A stretch of DNA of 64,000 bases from Salvia splendens (lineage: Eukaryota > Streptophyta > Magnoliopsida > Lamiales > Lamiaceae). Shown one piece after another: positions 31,583 through 42,059 of this stretch (position 1 is the stretch's first letter; every line of letters begins with the position of its first letter). The position numbers and the translations under genes were made by a program. The notes beneath the pieces were generated by a model. That model ran no database searches and was not told the origin of the DNA. It saw only the letters and a program-made list of their open reading frames with translations. The stretch covers positions 9,479,708-9,543,707 of the forward strand of contig NC_056052.1 in assembly GCF_004379255.2 (NCBI RefSeq), given 5' to 3'.

Positions 31583-33551
31583 GAGTACCCACAACCATGC
31601 TCTTGCCAGCGAGCACGGTTATGGGCCCGGCCCCACTTTTTCTGCCTACTCTCTGGCAAGAGCACAACACTCACAACTGTGCTCTTACTCAAGGACGAAC
31701 ACAATTCAATTTAAAATTCAATTAAACAAAAACATTTCCATAATATTAAAATTCATTAAAAAACCTAAATAATATTACAAATGACAAATAAAATAAAAAT
31801 GACATAATTAAAATCCTAAAATTAAAAATTACACAATTAACATATTAAAAATAAAAAAACCACTACTCGTTGTCAAATTTCGCCCACATGTGTTTGATTA
31901 GGTCTTCTTATAGCTCAATGTGGGTTCGGGTATCGCGCATTGTGTGCATTGTCTCGATCCTCTGGCCCACCGTCGTATGCACACCTCGGCGTGGGGGAGA
32001 CCTCGCGGTTGAGCTTCCGGCTTCATCCTCGTCGTAGAAGCTAGCCGCCCTCGGTCCTTCGTCGGCTATGATCATGTTGTGTAAGATAATACACGTGTAC
32101 ATGATGTCGGTGATATTATTCACTTACCAGAGCCGAGCCGGGGCCTTCACAATGTTGAATCGGGCTTGAAGGACCCCAAAGGCTCTTTCGACGTCTTTCC
32201 GCGCGGACTCTTGACGCTGCGCAAAAAGAACCCGTCTCGGGTCGTGCGAGTTGCTGAGCGTCTTCACGAAAGTCGACCACCTTGGGTAGATACCATCGGC
32301 GAGATAGTAACCCATGTGGTATGTATTTCCGTTGATGGTGAAGTCGATCGCCGGTGCTACACCATTCATCACATCATTGAAGAGTGGTGAAGAATAAAGC
32401 ACGTTCAAGTCGTTGTTGGATCCGGCAACGCCGAAATATGCATGCCAAATCCATAGGCGGTAGTCGGCGACCGCCTCAAGGATAAGTGTTGGGCCGCCGC
32501 CTTTGTGACCCCTTAGGTGTTGCCCCCTCCAAGCAGTCGGGTAGTTCTTCCACCTCCAATGCATGCAGTCAATGCTGCTAAGCATTCCAGGAAAGCCATG
32601 GACTGATTCGTGAAGACGAAGCAACCGTTGACAATCATCGATGGTGGGTACCCGAAGGAATTCATCACCGAAAGCTGAACGAACGCCATCGCAAAAATTT
32701 TTTTGACAAAGGATTCCAGTCGACTCACCGATATGCAAATACTCGTCGAAGAGGTAGGCCGTTTGCCCAGTAGCGAGTTGTCGGATGGCACACGTACACT
32801 TCTGCAACGGCGTGATACTTTGCCGGCCGGCTGCATCTGGACCTGCTTGGAAGAATTCAACACATGCGGACAATGTGTTGACAATTCGCATAAACAAGCA
32901 CTTTGACATGCGAAAACGGCGCCTGAAGTAATCTGCCGGAAACCGCGGCTGGTCGGCAAAGTAGTCGGCAACGAGCCTTTCGTGGGCTCCCTCCCGGTCA
33001 CGATGGATGTAGCGGCGAGTTGATCTAGTTCGTTGAGGAGGAGGAGGAGCGGGGGTATTCGCCGCGACATATGCTTCGTAAGCGGCACGATGTTGTTCGT
33101 AGTATTCTTGTTCTTCGCGCTCCGCTTCCGCCATAAGATGGGTGAAATCCATTTGAGGTTTTGAGTGAGAGATGAAGGTGTAGATAGCATGTATGAGAAT
33201 TATGAATGAGAGATGATTTGATGTGATAAATGGATGATGAATGTGTGTGATGATTTTGGGGGAAAAAAAATCAAAAATTCAGAAAAACGGGCAAAAAAAC
33301 GGCCATATTTTTGGGATTGGAAAATATTTTTTTTATTTTTTTTTATCGATTTTTAAAATTAAATACCGAATTAAAAGAAAAATATTCAAAGACCGTTGCC
33401 CAATCGCGTGCCGCCACGTCACCTGCTCGCTGGCACGGACATGCTCGATGCATCGAGCAACGCCGTGCCAGCGGCGCGAGCGCAGCAACGGACGACCTCC
33501 TCCGTGCCGCTGCCACGGACGGACGGTGTCCGTCCACTGTTGCATATGCTT
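31583..33551. mobile_element. PIF/Harbinger transposon
   Basis: Left end after TTA is GAGTACCCACAACCATGC; the right end is ..GCAACAGTGG-type in inverted sense (CCACTGTTGCATATGCTT), 12 of 17 positions pairing. The flank on the right is TTG rather than TTA, so the 3-bp target duplication is imperfect. A GC-rich right subterminal region (33390-33545) contains a hairpin around CATGCTCGATGCATCGAGCA. The transposase lies in the middle. No Myb-like second protein was found, so it would have needed help even if its transposase were whole. Confidence 0.75.
31908..33152 (-). pseudogene. PIF/Harbinger DDE transposase with one nonsense codon
   Basis: Nuclease-fold transposase (DDE_Tnp_4 / HARBI1-like family). 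Single frame of 414 codons plus terminator from 33152 to 31908, broken only by TAA at 32123-32121 (codon 343, just after ..VKAPARLW); the frame then continues VNNITDIMYTCIILHNMI. The catalytic triad is visible: D195 in SSIDCMHW, D248 in GSNNDLNVL and E322 in DVERAFGVLQARF. An Arg-rich N-terminal segment precedes a helix-turn-helix-like part (ADYFRRRFRMSKCLFMRIV). The length is normal for plant PIF transposases. Because every other position is open, the nonsense change is recent or is a base-call error; a truncated protein would keep all three catalytic residues. Confidence 0.88.
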
Positions 33552-33974
33552 TTGAACTTGTCTTAAAAACTTCAAATGACCACAGACCAGGACCAGCAGT
33601 GTTCCCACCAATTGCATTCATAACATGGCTGAAAAAGGCCAAATAGTTTGCATAAATTGAAGGAAATCAGTAACAAACTTTCACAAAATGATGTACCTAG
33701 CACATGTTGAACAAACAAAGTATTAATTGGGCACTTTTCAAGATTTTGTAAAATTTCCCATCATAGCATTAGATGGGAACGTAATAATGGGTAAATAAGA
33801 GGGCAATACAAATTCCAAAGATACAGTATCTTTGGAATTTGGTGAAATACCATAATAAAATATAGATGTATCTAGGACATGACAATACAATAAAATATCA
33901 AGCACCACCAAGTTACCTGCTAAGTCATAACTTTGATTAACCAAATAATAAACTGAAACGTTCAATAGATAAGT
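33552..33974. other. Flank with a gene-like snippet
   Basis: On the minus strand about 33650-33545 reads FFSHVMNAIGGNTAGPGLWS.., which looks more protein-like than its surroundings, but I recognise no family and it ends at the transposon border. The remainder is AT-rich and shows nothing. Confidence 0.3.
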
Positions 33975-34152
33975 GACTCATTTCTTTTTCGACACGAGAT
34001 TTTATATAATATTATTTTATAAGTTAAATGGAGAGAATAAAATAAAAGAGAGGAAAAAATAGAGAGAGTGGTGTTTCCATTTTTAGAAATGTTCATTTAG
34101 AGTTGGACATCCCGAAAAAAAATGTGTCGCTTAGAATGGAACGGAGGTAAGT
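33975..34152. mobile_element. Stowaway-like MITE, decayed
   Basis: The right end GGAACGGAGGTAAGTA and interior GAGAGAATAAAATAAAAGAG fit the Stowaway family; the left end (ACTCATTTCTTTTTCGACAC) has lost the CTCCCTCC motif. No coding capacity. Confidence 0.45.
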
Positions 34153-34540
34153 ACTATTTATACATAATAAAGTTATCAATATTCTTGAAATAATACTGTG
34201 ATGAGATCCCATTTCAAAACAATATAATCCATATAAGCTTTTCATATTCGTTTTAAAAAATCAATTAGCTTAAAAAGAAATCATCACATATTAGTACAGC
34301 GCTACTTTGCATGTTATATTGCTGAAAATGTGCGTTCAATTATTTCCAAAGAAAAGGAGAATTTGCAATTTGTTCATAGAGTTCAAGTCTACCAAATAAC
34401 AACAATTCAATTTGTTTGGTAGCCTAGATAAGACCAAAATATATGAGTTATATGGATTATTTGGCTGTTTGGTAGATAAAATAAGGCCATGTTAGGTCAT
34501 CAAAGGCCATCTCAACCCGGAGTGAATTCGTTCAAAATGA

Positions 34541-34778
34541 TACTCCCTCCGTCCCGTATTAATTGTCACACTTACTTTTCTGCACTTGTTTTGTAAAAAT
34601 GATAATAAATAGTTAAAGTCGAGAATTAGTAAAATAAGAGAGAATAAGGTAGAGAAAAGTTTCTTTATATTATTCTCTCTCTTATTTTACTATTTTTCCA
34701 CTTTAACTATTTATTATCATTTTTACAAAACAAGTGCAGAAACGCAAGTGTAACAGTTAATGCGGGACGAAGGGAGTA
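34541..34778. mobile_element. Near-perfect hairpin Stowaway MITE
   Basis: 238 bp from TACTCCCTCCGTCCCG to CGGGACGAAGGGAGTA. The two halves are almost completely complementary over about 110 bp each (for example TTCTGCACTTGTTTTGTAAA on the left and its complement on the right), with only a few mismatches and a tiny loop near 34665. TA at both borders. The transcript would fold into a long hairpin. Confidence 0.88.
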
Positions 34779-35063
34779 GATTATTTAACAGCCCAAAAGA
34801 GTGAGATAATCCTTATCTTAAAGCCCATCTTAATTAATTATCTTGTGCTAATTTAAAATCCCTACCAAACATGCACGAAGACGAAAAGATCCTGCTACTG
34901 GAGCATCGAAACTCAAAATTCTACAACCCACTTATTAGGATAATCTGCCAGTAAATTTTTAAATGTTCACTCAATTCAAATTTGCGCATCAACTTTAAAA
35001 TCAACTACGTGTAAATATTGATCTAATTTGTTCTAATTTTGCAACAAATTAAAACTATTGGTT

Positions 35064-35282
35064 TGTTATGAATTTGTAATCAATCAAGATATTGACAATT
35101 GTCGGAAAGAAATCAATCAAGGATCAATTAGGCACCAAGAATTGATATGCACACATTAATGATAATTCATACTAGGGCAAATCCTTACCATGTATAGAAG
35201 ATCTCGTTTGTGTATTTAGGCAGCCTCCTTTCTCCATTGTAATAGAACCGATTTATATGAATAAAAGAACTAGCCTTGAACA
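35064..35282 (+). repeat. Putative 5' LTR of the first copia element
   Basis: Proposed because a tRNA-Met-type primer site begins at 35283 and the sequence before it ends ..TTGAACA. The start TGTTATGAATTTG is the best TG candidate, but there is no 3' LTR to compare, so the left border is only a guess. CATTGTAATAGAAC then TATATGAATAAAAG near the end look like LTR promoter and polyadenylation sequence. Confidence 0.4.
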
Positions 35283-35294
35283 TGGCATCAGAGC
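35283..35294 (+). other. Copia primer-binding site
   Basis: TGGCATCAGAGC, one base from TGGTATCAGAGC, the complement of the initiator tRNA-Met 3' end used by most copia elements. It lies 110 bp upstream of the gag start. Confidence 0.7.
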
Positions 35295-35403
35295 ATGCTT
35301 TTCAATCCAAATTGGTGAACTCAGAATTTGATTCATCACAGTTCAATACCCTCCTCAAGCCTCTGACCAAAAACAGGGCAGAATCCATCCATACCTACAC
35401 AAA

Positions 35404-38400
35404 ATGTCAGACAACGAAGAAGAGAAACCATACGCAGAAGATCCGAGATTAAGGATGAGTAAACAAGTTACTCTAGCGGTCAAACTCAATGGCAATAACT
35501 ACCCTCTATGGCACAAGCTGATGAAGATTGCCATTGGAGGAAGACGAGCGAATAGGCACATCACAGGCGTACCACAACCACCAGAACCGGGAACAAAGGG
35601 CTATACCGAATGGGAAGAAACCGACATGATCGTATTCTCATGGATAGTCGACAATATAGAAACTGATATTGTCATGGATTTCGCGCACCACCAAACCGCA
35701 CAAGCTCCATGGGAGAGTTTGTTCGTCACATTCGCAAGCACCTCCGATCCATACCTGCTGTACGATTTTGAGGAAAAGGCGAGTAAGATAGTGCAAGGAA
35801 AACAAGGACTCGAGACTTACTGGCGACGTCTCCACGGAATTTGGATAGAGATAGATCGATGCGAAAATCGCCCAATCCATTGCTGCGACAAAGGGGTCGG
35901 ACAGTTTCGAACCTACATCGGAACAAGGCGATTGTTCAAATTCCTCACCGGATTGAATGAGAAGTATGATGGAATCTGGCGAGACATCCTCAAGGAGCAA
36001 CCACTGCCCTCAGCTGAAGTCGCGTACGGACGGATGAAACGAGAAGGTACCCGGCTCAAACTTATACCGCCGGCAGCTAACACGGATCCTCCTACCGGCG
36101 CGGCGAACGATGACTCATTATCGGGCGGAGTAGCGCTCGGCTTCGCTGCCCGGAATCTACCTCAACAACGCCCCAGTCACCCTCCACCACCACGCGCCAC
36201 CGGACCCAACCGAAGAACAGGGTTCAAACCGGACAAATCGAAGATGTGGTGCTCCCATTGCGGAAAACAGAAGCATACCAGAGAGTCGTGCTTCCTCCTG
36301 GTCGGATTTCCCGACTGGTGGGACGAAAATCAGAAGGCAAAGGCCCGATTAGCAATTGGGATGGAAGAAAACGGAGACGGTAGACTGTTCCCAACCGGAG
36401 GGGGCAACCGCGAGGCCACCAACCCTCGGGGGAGGACCAGAGATGGAGACTCCCGAACAGGCGGGGGCGGCAGACATGGAGAGGCGGACGGGATGATCGG
36501 AGAAGCAGCGTTCGCCGAGAGGAAAAGAGGCGCGGGTGTTGGAGGTAACAGATTAGGGTTGTTTAACCCTAATCCACAAAGTTATTTGCAATTGAGTCCT
36601 CATACTATGCCTAAATTACAGAAAATACCCCATCATTTAGAATCTGACCCCTCTATGAATTGTTGTGTTCAATTTAGCCCCCAACATGTTAAAAACCGAA
36701 AATCAGCCCCAACTTTGTCTAAAATATCATATGTGACCCCAAATCTTTTTGCACCCCTAGAAAAAATCTCTACTGCATTTATGGCCCGGAGTATAACTAA
36801 TTCTAAGAAGAGTGGATGGATATTTGATTGCGGGGCCACGGATACGATGACATATGATGAGAATGATTTTTCTGTGATAAATGAGGCTACGAAAAGTTTG
36901 ATTCAAACGGCCGATGGGGAACTAACAGCCGTTAGTGTAAGTGGGACCATTGAAATTTCACCAACGTTAAAATTGACCAACTGCCTTTATGTGCCCAAAT
37001 TGTCCCATAAACTCATGTCCATTAGTCACGTGACTAAAGAGCTCAATTGTACATTACTGATGCATCCCAATTTCTGTGTTTTACAGGATATCAGGACGAG
37101 GAGGATAATTGGGCGTGGCACTGAGCGTCATGGCCTCTACTATGTGGATGAGATTACTCAACAAGGTGGCACCGCGATGCTTGCTCACGGATCTGCTAAT
37201 CGAGAAGCTTGGTTGTGGCACCGCAGATTAGGACATCCATCCTCGGGTTATCTTAAAATTCTGTTTCCTAAGTTTTCTAAATTTAAAGACATTTCGTGTG
37301 AATCTTGTGTTTTGGCGAAAAGCCACAGACAATCTTTCAAATCTAGCGAGACTCGAGTTCAAAGTATTTTTTCTTTGGTACATGCTGATGTGTGGGGCCC
37401 AGCGCCTATTATTGGTGATCATGGTTTTAGATATTTTCTCATATTTGTGGATGATTGCACAAGATTAACTTGGGTATATTTTTTGAAAAATAAGTAAAAA
37501 GTTTTGAAAAATTTGTCAGTTTCTTCACCTTAATTCAGACTCAGTTCCAAACTTCTATTAAGGTCCTTCGATCTGATAATGGTAAGGAATTTGTTAATAA
37601 GGAAATGGCAGAATTTTTTCAAAGTAAAGGCCTCGTTCATCAAACTACTTGCCCTTATACCCCGGAACAGAATGGAGTAGCAGAACGAAAAAATAGGTTA
37701 ATTTTAGAAGTCACCCGAGCCCTGTTTTTTGACTCAAATGTTCCAAAATTTTTGTGTCCCGAAGCTGTTGCTACCACTGTGTACTTAATCAATCGCCTTC
37801 CTACGAAAATTTTGGGTATGCGAACCCCCCTGCATGTACTTTCAGCCCTTGCTAAAATTCCAGAACCCCTTACTCTTTCCCTTCGAGTTTTTGGTTGCTC
37901 CGTTTATGACCATATTCCCAAACATGAAAGTAGTAAATTCTCTGCTTGTGCTCTTAAGTGTGTTTTCTTGGGATATGGGACTAATCAGAAAGGGTACCGT
38001 TGCTATGACCCCACCTCTAGGAAAATAATAACAACTATGAACTGTAATTTTCTGGAGTGTGAATATTTTTTCCAAGCCCAAACTCGGGGTCAGGGGGAGA
38101 GTTATGATAGCCAGAGTGATAACATTAGACCCCTTAGTTGGGCTGTGTCGCCACAATCAGACAACTCACTGGCGGAACCAACAGAGCAAGCTAGTGTCAC
38201 CACCGAGCCGATCCTGTCTGCTATGGAGCCTCCTCAGTCGCCTACGTCTCAGTCGGATCCTCCTCCAGTGATATCTAAGGTAATTCCTGAAACTAGCTCA
38301 GACAGTACAATTATCATGCCTAATGAGTCTGGTGTAGAAGAAAATACAGCAGTTGACGGTGACACAGGAAAATATGTACTTCCACCGAGGAGTACTCGAG

Positions 38401-39757
38401 GTATACCAGCGAAGCGCTATAGCCCTGAAAGGACTAGCTCAAAAGTCGGTATTCTGTGGCAAATCTGGCAAAGGCGAACTTGAGTGAGATGGCAAGGGGG
38501 TTTGCAGCAGCCCTCTTATGAAGAAGAAGAGCTACCAGGGACAGCAGAGGAAGCCATGGAATTGCTCATTGGAGAGAGGCTATGCTAGTAGAAATGAGAG
38601 CCCTGATGAAGAACAAAACATATGAGATATGTCTAAAGCCAGAGGGAGTCCTCACAGTAGGGTGTCGATGGGTCTTCGCCATAAAAAGGAGGCCAGATGG
38701 ATCTATTGAACGGTATAAAGCAAGACTGGTGGCGAAAGGGTACACCCAGACATATGGAGTCGACTATGCTGAAACATTCTCACCAGTTGCGAAGATGAGC
38801 ACCATTCGGGTGTTGTTCTCTATAGCGGCGAACAGAGATTGACCACTACACCAGTTTGACGTAACCATGCTTTCCTACATGGTGAACTGTCGAAACCTAT
38901 TTACATGGAGGCACCGCTGGTTTTTTCAGGGGAATTTGAAGGAGGAAAGGTCTGTAAGCTGAAGAAGACCTTGTACGGACTCAAACAGTCACCTCGAGCT
39001 TGGTTGAGAGGTTCACGGAAGTAAATGAAGAAGTATGGGTACAAGCAAAGCAACTCAAACCACACACTTTTTCTAAAGAAAAGAGAAGGTAAGATCACCT
39101 GCTTAATCATTTATGTGGACGATATGGTACTCACGGAGATTGATGAGGATGAGATCAACCAATTGAGAAAAAAATTGTTTGCTGAATTCCAAATGAAAGA
39201 CTTGGCCTACTCAAGTATTTCTTAGGAAATAGAGGTATTGAGGTCAAGAAAGGGAATCTTTATTAACCAAAGGAAGTATGTACTCGATCTCCTGCAGAAC
39301 CGGGCTACTTGATTGCAAGCCAGCAGAACACCCCTATGGTAAAGAATCATGGGCTCCAGATAGTTGAAGGGGCAGAATTGACCCCTCGCACAAGATACTA
39401 GTGCTTAGTAGGGAAGTTGATCTACTTGTCCCATACCAGACCTGACATTGCGTATGCAGTAGGAGTGGTCAGCCAATTCATGCATGCACCCCAAGCTGCT
39501 CACTGGAAGCGGCCTTGAGGATTGTTCATTACCTGAAGGGAACACCAGGATATGGGATTATGTTTGAAAAACATGGACACCTTGAAATTCATGGGTTCAC
39601 AGATGCTGATTGGGCTAGGATCCAAATGATAGAAAGTCGACCGCTGGATACTTTACCTTTCTGAGGGGGGAAATCTTGTTACTTTGGAGGAGCAAAAGCA
39701 AACGGTAGTGGCTCCGATCCAAGGGCTGAATGCAGAGTTCGAGGGTAGAGAGTGTCT
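35404..39757 (+). pseudogene. Ty1/copia gag-pol, damaged and truncated
   Basis: Polyprotein of a copia retrotransposon. 35404-37497 is open for 697 codons: gag with LNGNNYPLWHKLMKIAIGG, zinc knuckle CSHCGKQKHTRESC, protease GWIFDCGATDTM, then integrase GAG-pre region (WLWHRRLGHPS) and HADVWGPAP. A frameshift at about 37495 is followed by integrase DNGKEF, YTPEQNGVAERKNR and a second open stretch to 38483. Reverse transcriptase follows in pieces ([20 protein letters not shown] at ~38660, [12 protein letters not shown] at ~38970, YVDDM at ~39112), then RNase H remnants ([11 protein letters not shown] at ~39430). RNase H stops abruptly near 39757 and no 3' LTR follows; gypsy LTR sequence begins instead. 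At least six frame breaks, so not functional. Confidence 0.9.
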
Positions 39758-39762
39758 GACTT

Positions 39763-40369
39763 AGCCTACAGCTCGGTAAAAGCCACCAATCAGTTCGGCA
39801 TTACCAAAGAGTTCGGCCCCAGCCTACAGCTCGGTAAAAGCCGACCAATCAAGCTCTACTCTCAGATCGGCAAAAGCTGCTCGGCAATAGTTCAGAAGTT
39901 CGGTCTCAGTATTCGACCGAACTGGGAGATAGTGGACTCATGCAGAACCTCCACGACCTCCACTACACGATCTATTTAGTGGTGTCAACTCATGCAGGAT
40001 CTCATGCAGGATAGCGGACCAAACAAAGATAGTGGACCCATGCAGGATCTCATGACCTCCACGACATCCACTACCTAGTTAGTGGTGATGCAAGCCACGA
40101 CCTAGTTAGTGGTGATGCAAGCCACGATCTTAGTTCAATGTATAAATAGAACTTAGATCAGATAGAAAGGCGCTCTAGACATCAAAATCATATAGCAAGT
40201 CTGTATTTGTAAGCTGTAAACCAGATCAAGCAATACAATCAATCTTGCCCTCCTTTCTTCCCGTGGACGTAGATTTACCTCAGTAAATCGAACCACGTAA
40301 TTCCTTGTGTCGTGATCTATATTTTTCATTACCCGCATTTACTACCATCAAAAATTCGCCCAACCATCA
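39763..40369 (+). repeat. 5' LTR of the gypsy element, 5'-truncated
   Basis: Matches 50060-50664 of the 3' LTR with scattered substitutions and small indels (for example AGATAGAAAGG against AGATAGAAAAG; CCCAACCATCA against TCCAATCATCA), perhaps 96-97% by eye. The first ~200 bp of the full LTR, including its TG start, are missing, so the left target duplication is lost. It ends CCATCA just before the primer site. TATAAATAGAAC near 40141 is the likely LTR TATA region. Confidence 0.85.
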
Positions 40370-40370
40370 C

Positions 40371-40388
40371 TGGCGCCGTCTGTGGGAA
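40371..40388 (+). other. Gypsy primer-binding site
   Basis: TGGCGCCGTCTGTGGGAA, one base after the LTR end. TGGCGCC-type sites are typical of plant Tat/Athila-lineage gypsy elements. Confidence 0.7.
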
Positions 40389-40453
40389 ACAGAGAACCAA
40401 ATTTGTGATAAAGCGAATTTTTGACCCTTTTTCCACCACCAAAAAAAAAAAAA

Positions 40454-41831
40454 TGCATACCAGATCACGTACACCCATAATACCGTTCGTGATAACCATG
40501 AGGAAGCTAGTCCAGCCAGCGCAGGTCTGGAAAACAGCCTCGGGAGAAATCTACTTCCAGTTCTCACGGAGAAGGAACAAGCCGCTCAAAGACTCATCGC
40601 ACCGAGTCTTCCCAGCAGCCCGATTTGAACGAGGCTGTCAAGTTGTTTTTGGCCGAGAAGCAGGAAGAGTTCTTAATTTTCCTGCAAAAGGGCCAAAAAG
40701 TCCGGAGACGAAAAACGGTGGATTCTCCCTCCTCATCCAGACATGAAAGTCACTACCGCAGTAGTGCCGTGTCTTCCAGGAAGAAGAATCCTCAACCCCG
40801 ACATGTTCCTGTTCCTCCTCGGTACCGGAATCACAGGAGAACTCCATCTCCTCCATACCGAAGAGATGTCGGGTTCGCCATGTACGGAGCATTGAAGACT
40901 CCGTTCTCGGACGATATCACCCGAACTCCCTTGCCACAGAACTACCGAACTCCGTCGATGACTTATGACGGGTTAGTGAATCCTCATGACTTCCTGGGAC
41001 GCTATCAGTATAACATGGCGAACCAGGGTCTCAATGAGGTCCATATGTGCAAGCTGTTTCCCGAGCTGCTTATCGGGAACGCAAGAAGGTGGTTCGATAG
41101 CCTCCCCCAAGGCAGCATTAGATCTTACCGAGATCTAATGGATGCTTTCCACAGGAGGTTCTTTCAGAAAGCGGAAGCCCGAATCACTTCGGCTTCAAGC
41201 TGCTTTCTATACGTCAAGGTCGCGACGAAAAGATCAGCGACTTATGACGAGATTCCACCAGGAATGCCTACAAGTAGATGATCTCAATGATCTACTTGTC
41301 ATTTCGGCTTCCAAAATGGAATCCTGCCTGCCCGGAGCTCTCTACAGAAAGCTCGTGGAATGCAGTCCGCAAAAACAGCTCAGAGATGTGGGACATTGCG
41401 GACCAGTTCTTCTCCCGTGCCGATGAGGCAGACCGTCGCAAACGGTCCTTTAGACAGCTCAATCCCGAGGAGACAGGAGGAAGCCCGATCATAGCGATCA
41501 GGGACATCCTCGCCGAACTCCTTTGGGCGATCAGGGACAATCCTCGCAGAACTCCTTTGAAAGGATTCAAAGGACTCCGGTGCAAGACCGAGTTGGGACC
41601 ACGTCTCATCCTGAGAAGCCGCCCGCTCAGTTCGTACCATTGAACAAGTCGAGAGCGGAAATTTTCGAACTGCATTCCGATATGTTCGAAAAAACCAAAG
41701 CGGATGACGAAATCGGCCGCGCTCGACCTCAGGATCAATATTGCTCCTTCCATCAAGACCACGGTCACGATACCGAGGAGTGCCGACATTTGGCTGCAGG
41801 TATTGATGCTCTTGTGAAAGCAGGACGTTAA
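40454..41831 (+). pseudogene. Gypsy gag, frameshifted
   Basis: Capsid/nucleocapsid precursor. An Arg/Ser/Pro-rich N-terminal part leads to a Retrotrans_gag core (LFPELLIGNARRWFDSLPQG.. YRDLMDAFHRRFF, around 41050-41155), then LMTRFHQECLQVDDL in another frame, and a zinc-knuckle-like YCSFHQDHGHDTEECRHL at about 41735-41790. At least three frame changes split it, so the element cannot make an intact gag. Confidence 0.8.
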
Positions 41832-42059
41832 AAAATACCAAAGCAAGCAGCCGAAAAAGAACAAAAAGCAAAGAGGTGCAAACTGCGCTCCCTCAGGATC
41901 TGAAAAAGCAACAGGACCCTGAAGACGATGACGAGCTGCAATATGATGGAGTAATCCTACTATTGATGCTCTCCCTGCCGGGAAGACTAAATCATCCCTG
42001 AAGTCAGAGCGCAGAGGCTTCAATCGAGAGGAGCCAACGCATAAAAGGCTGAAGCAGGA

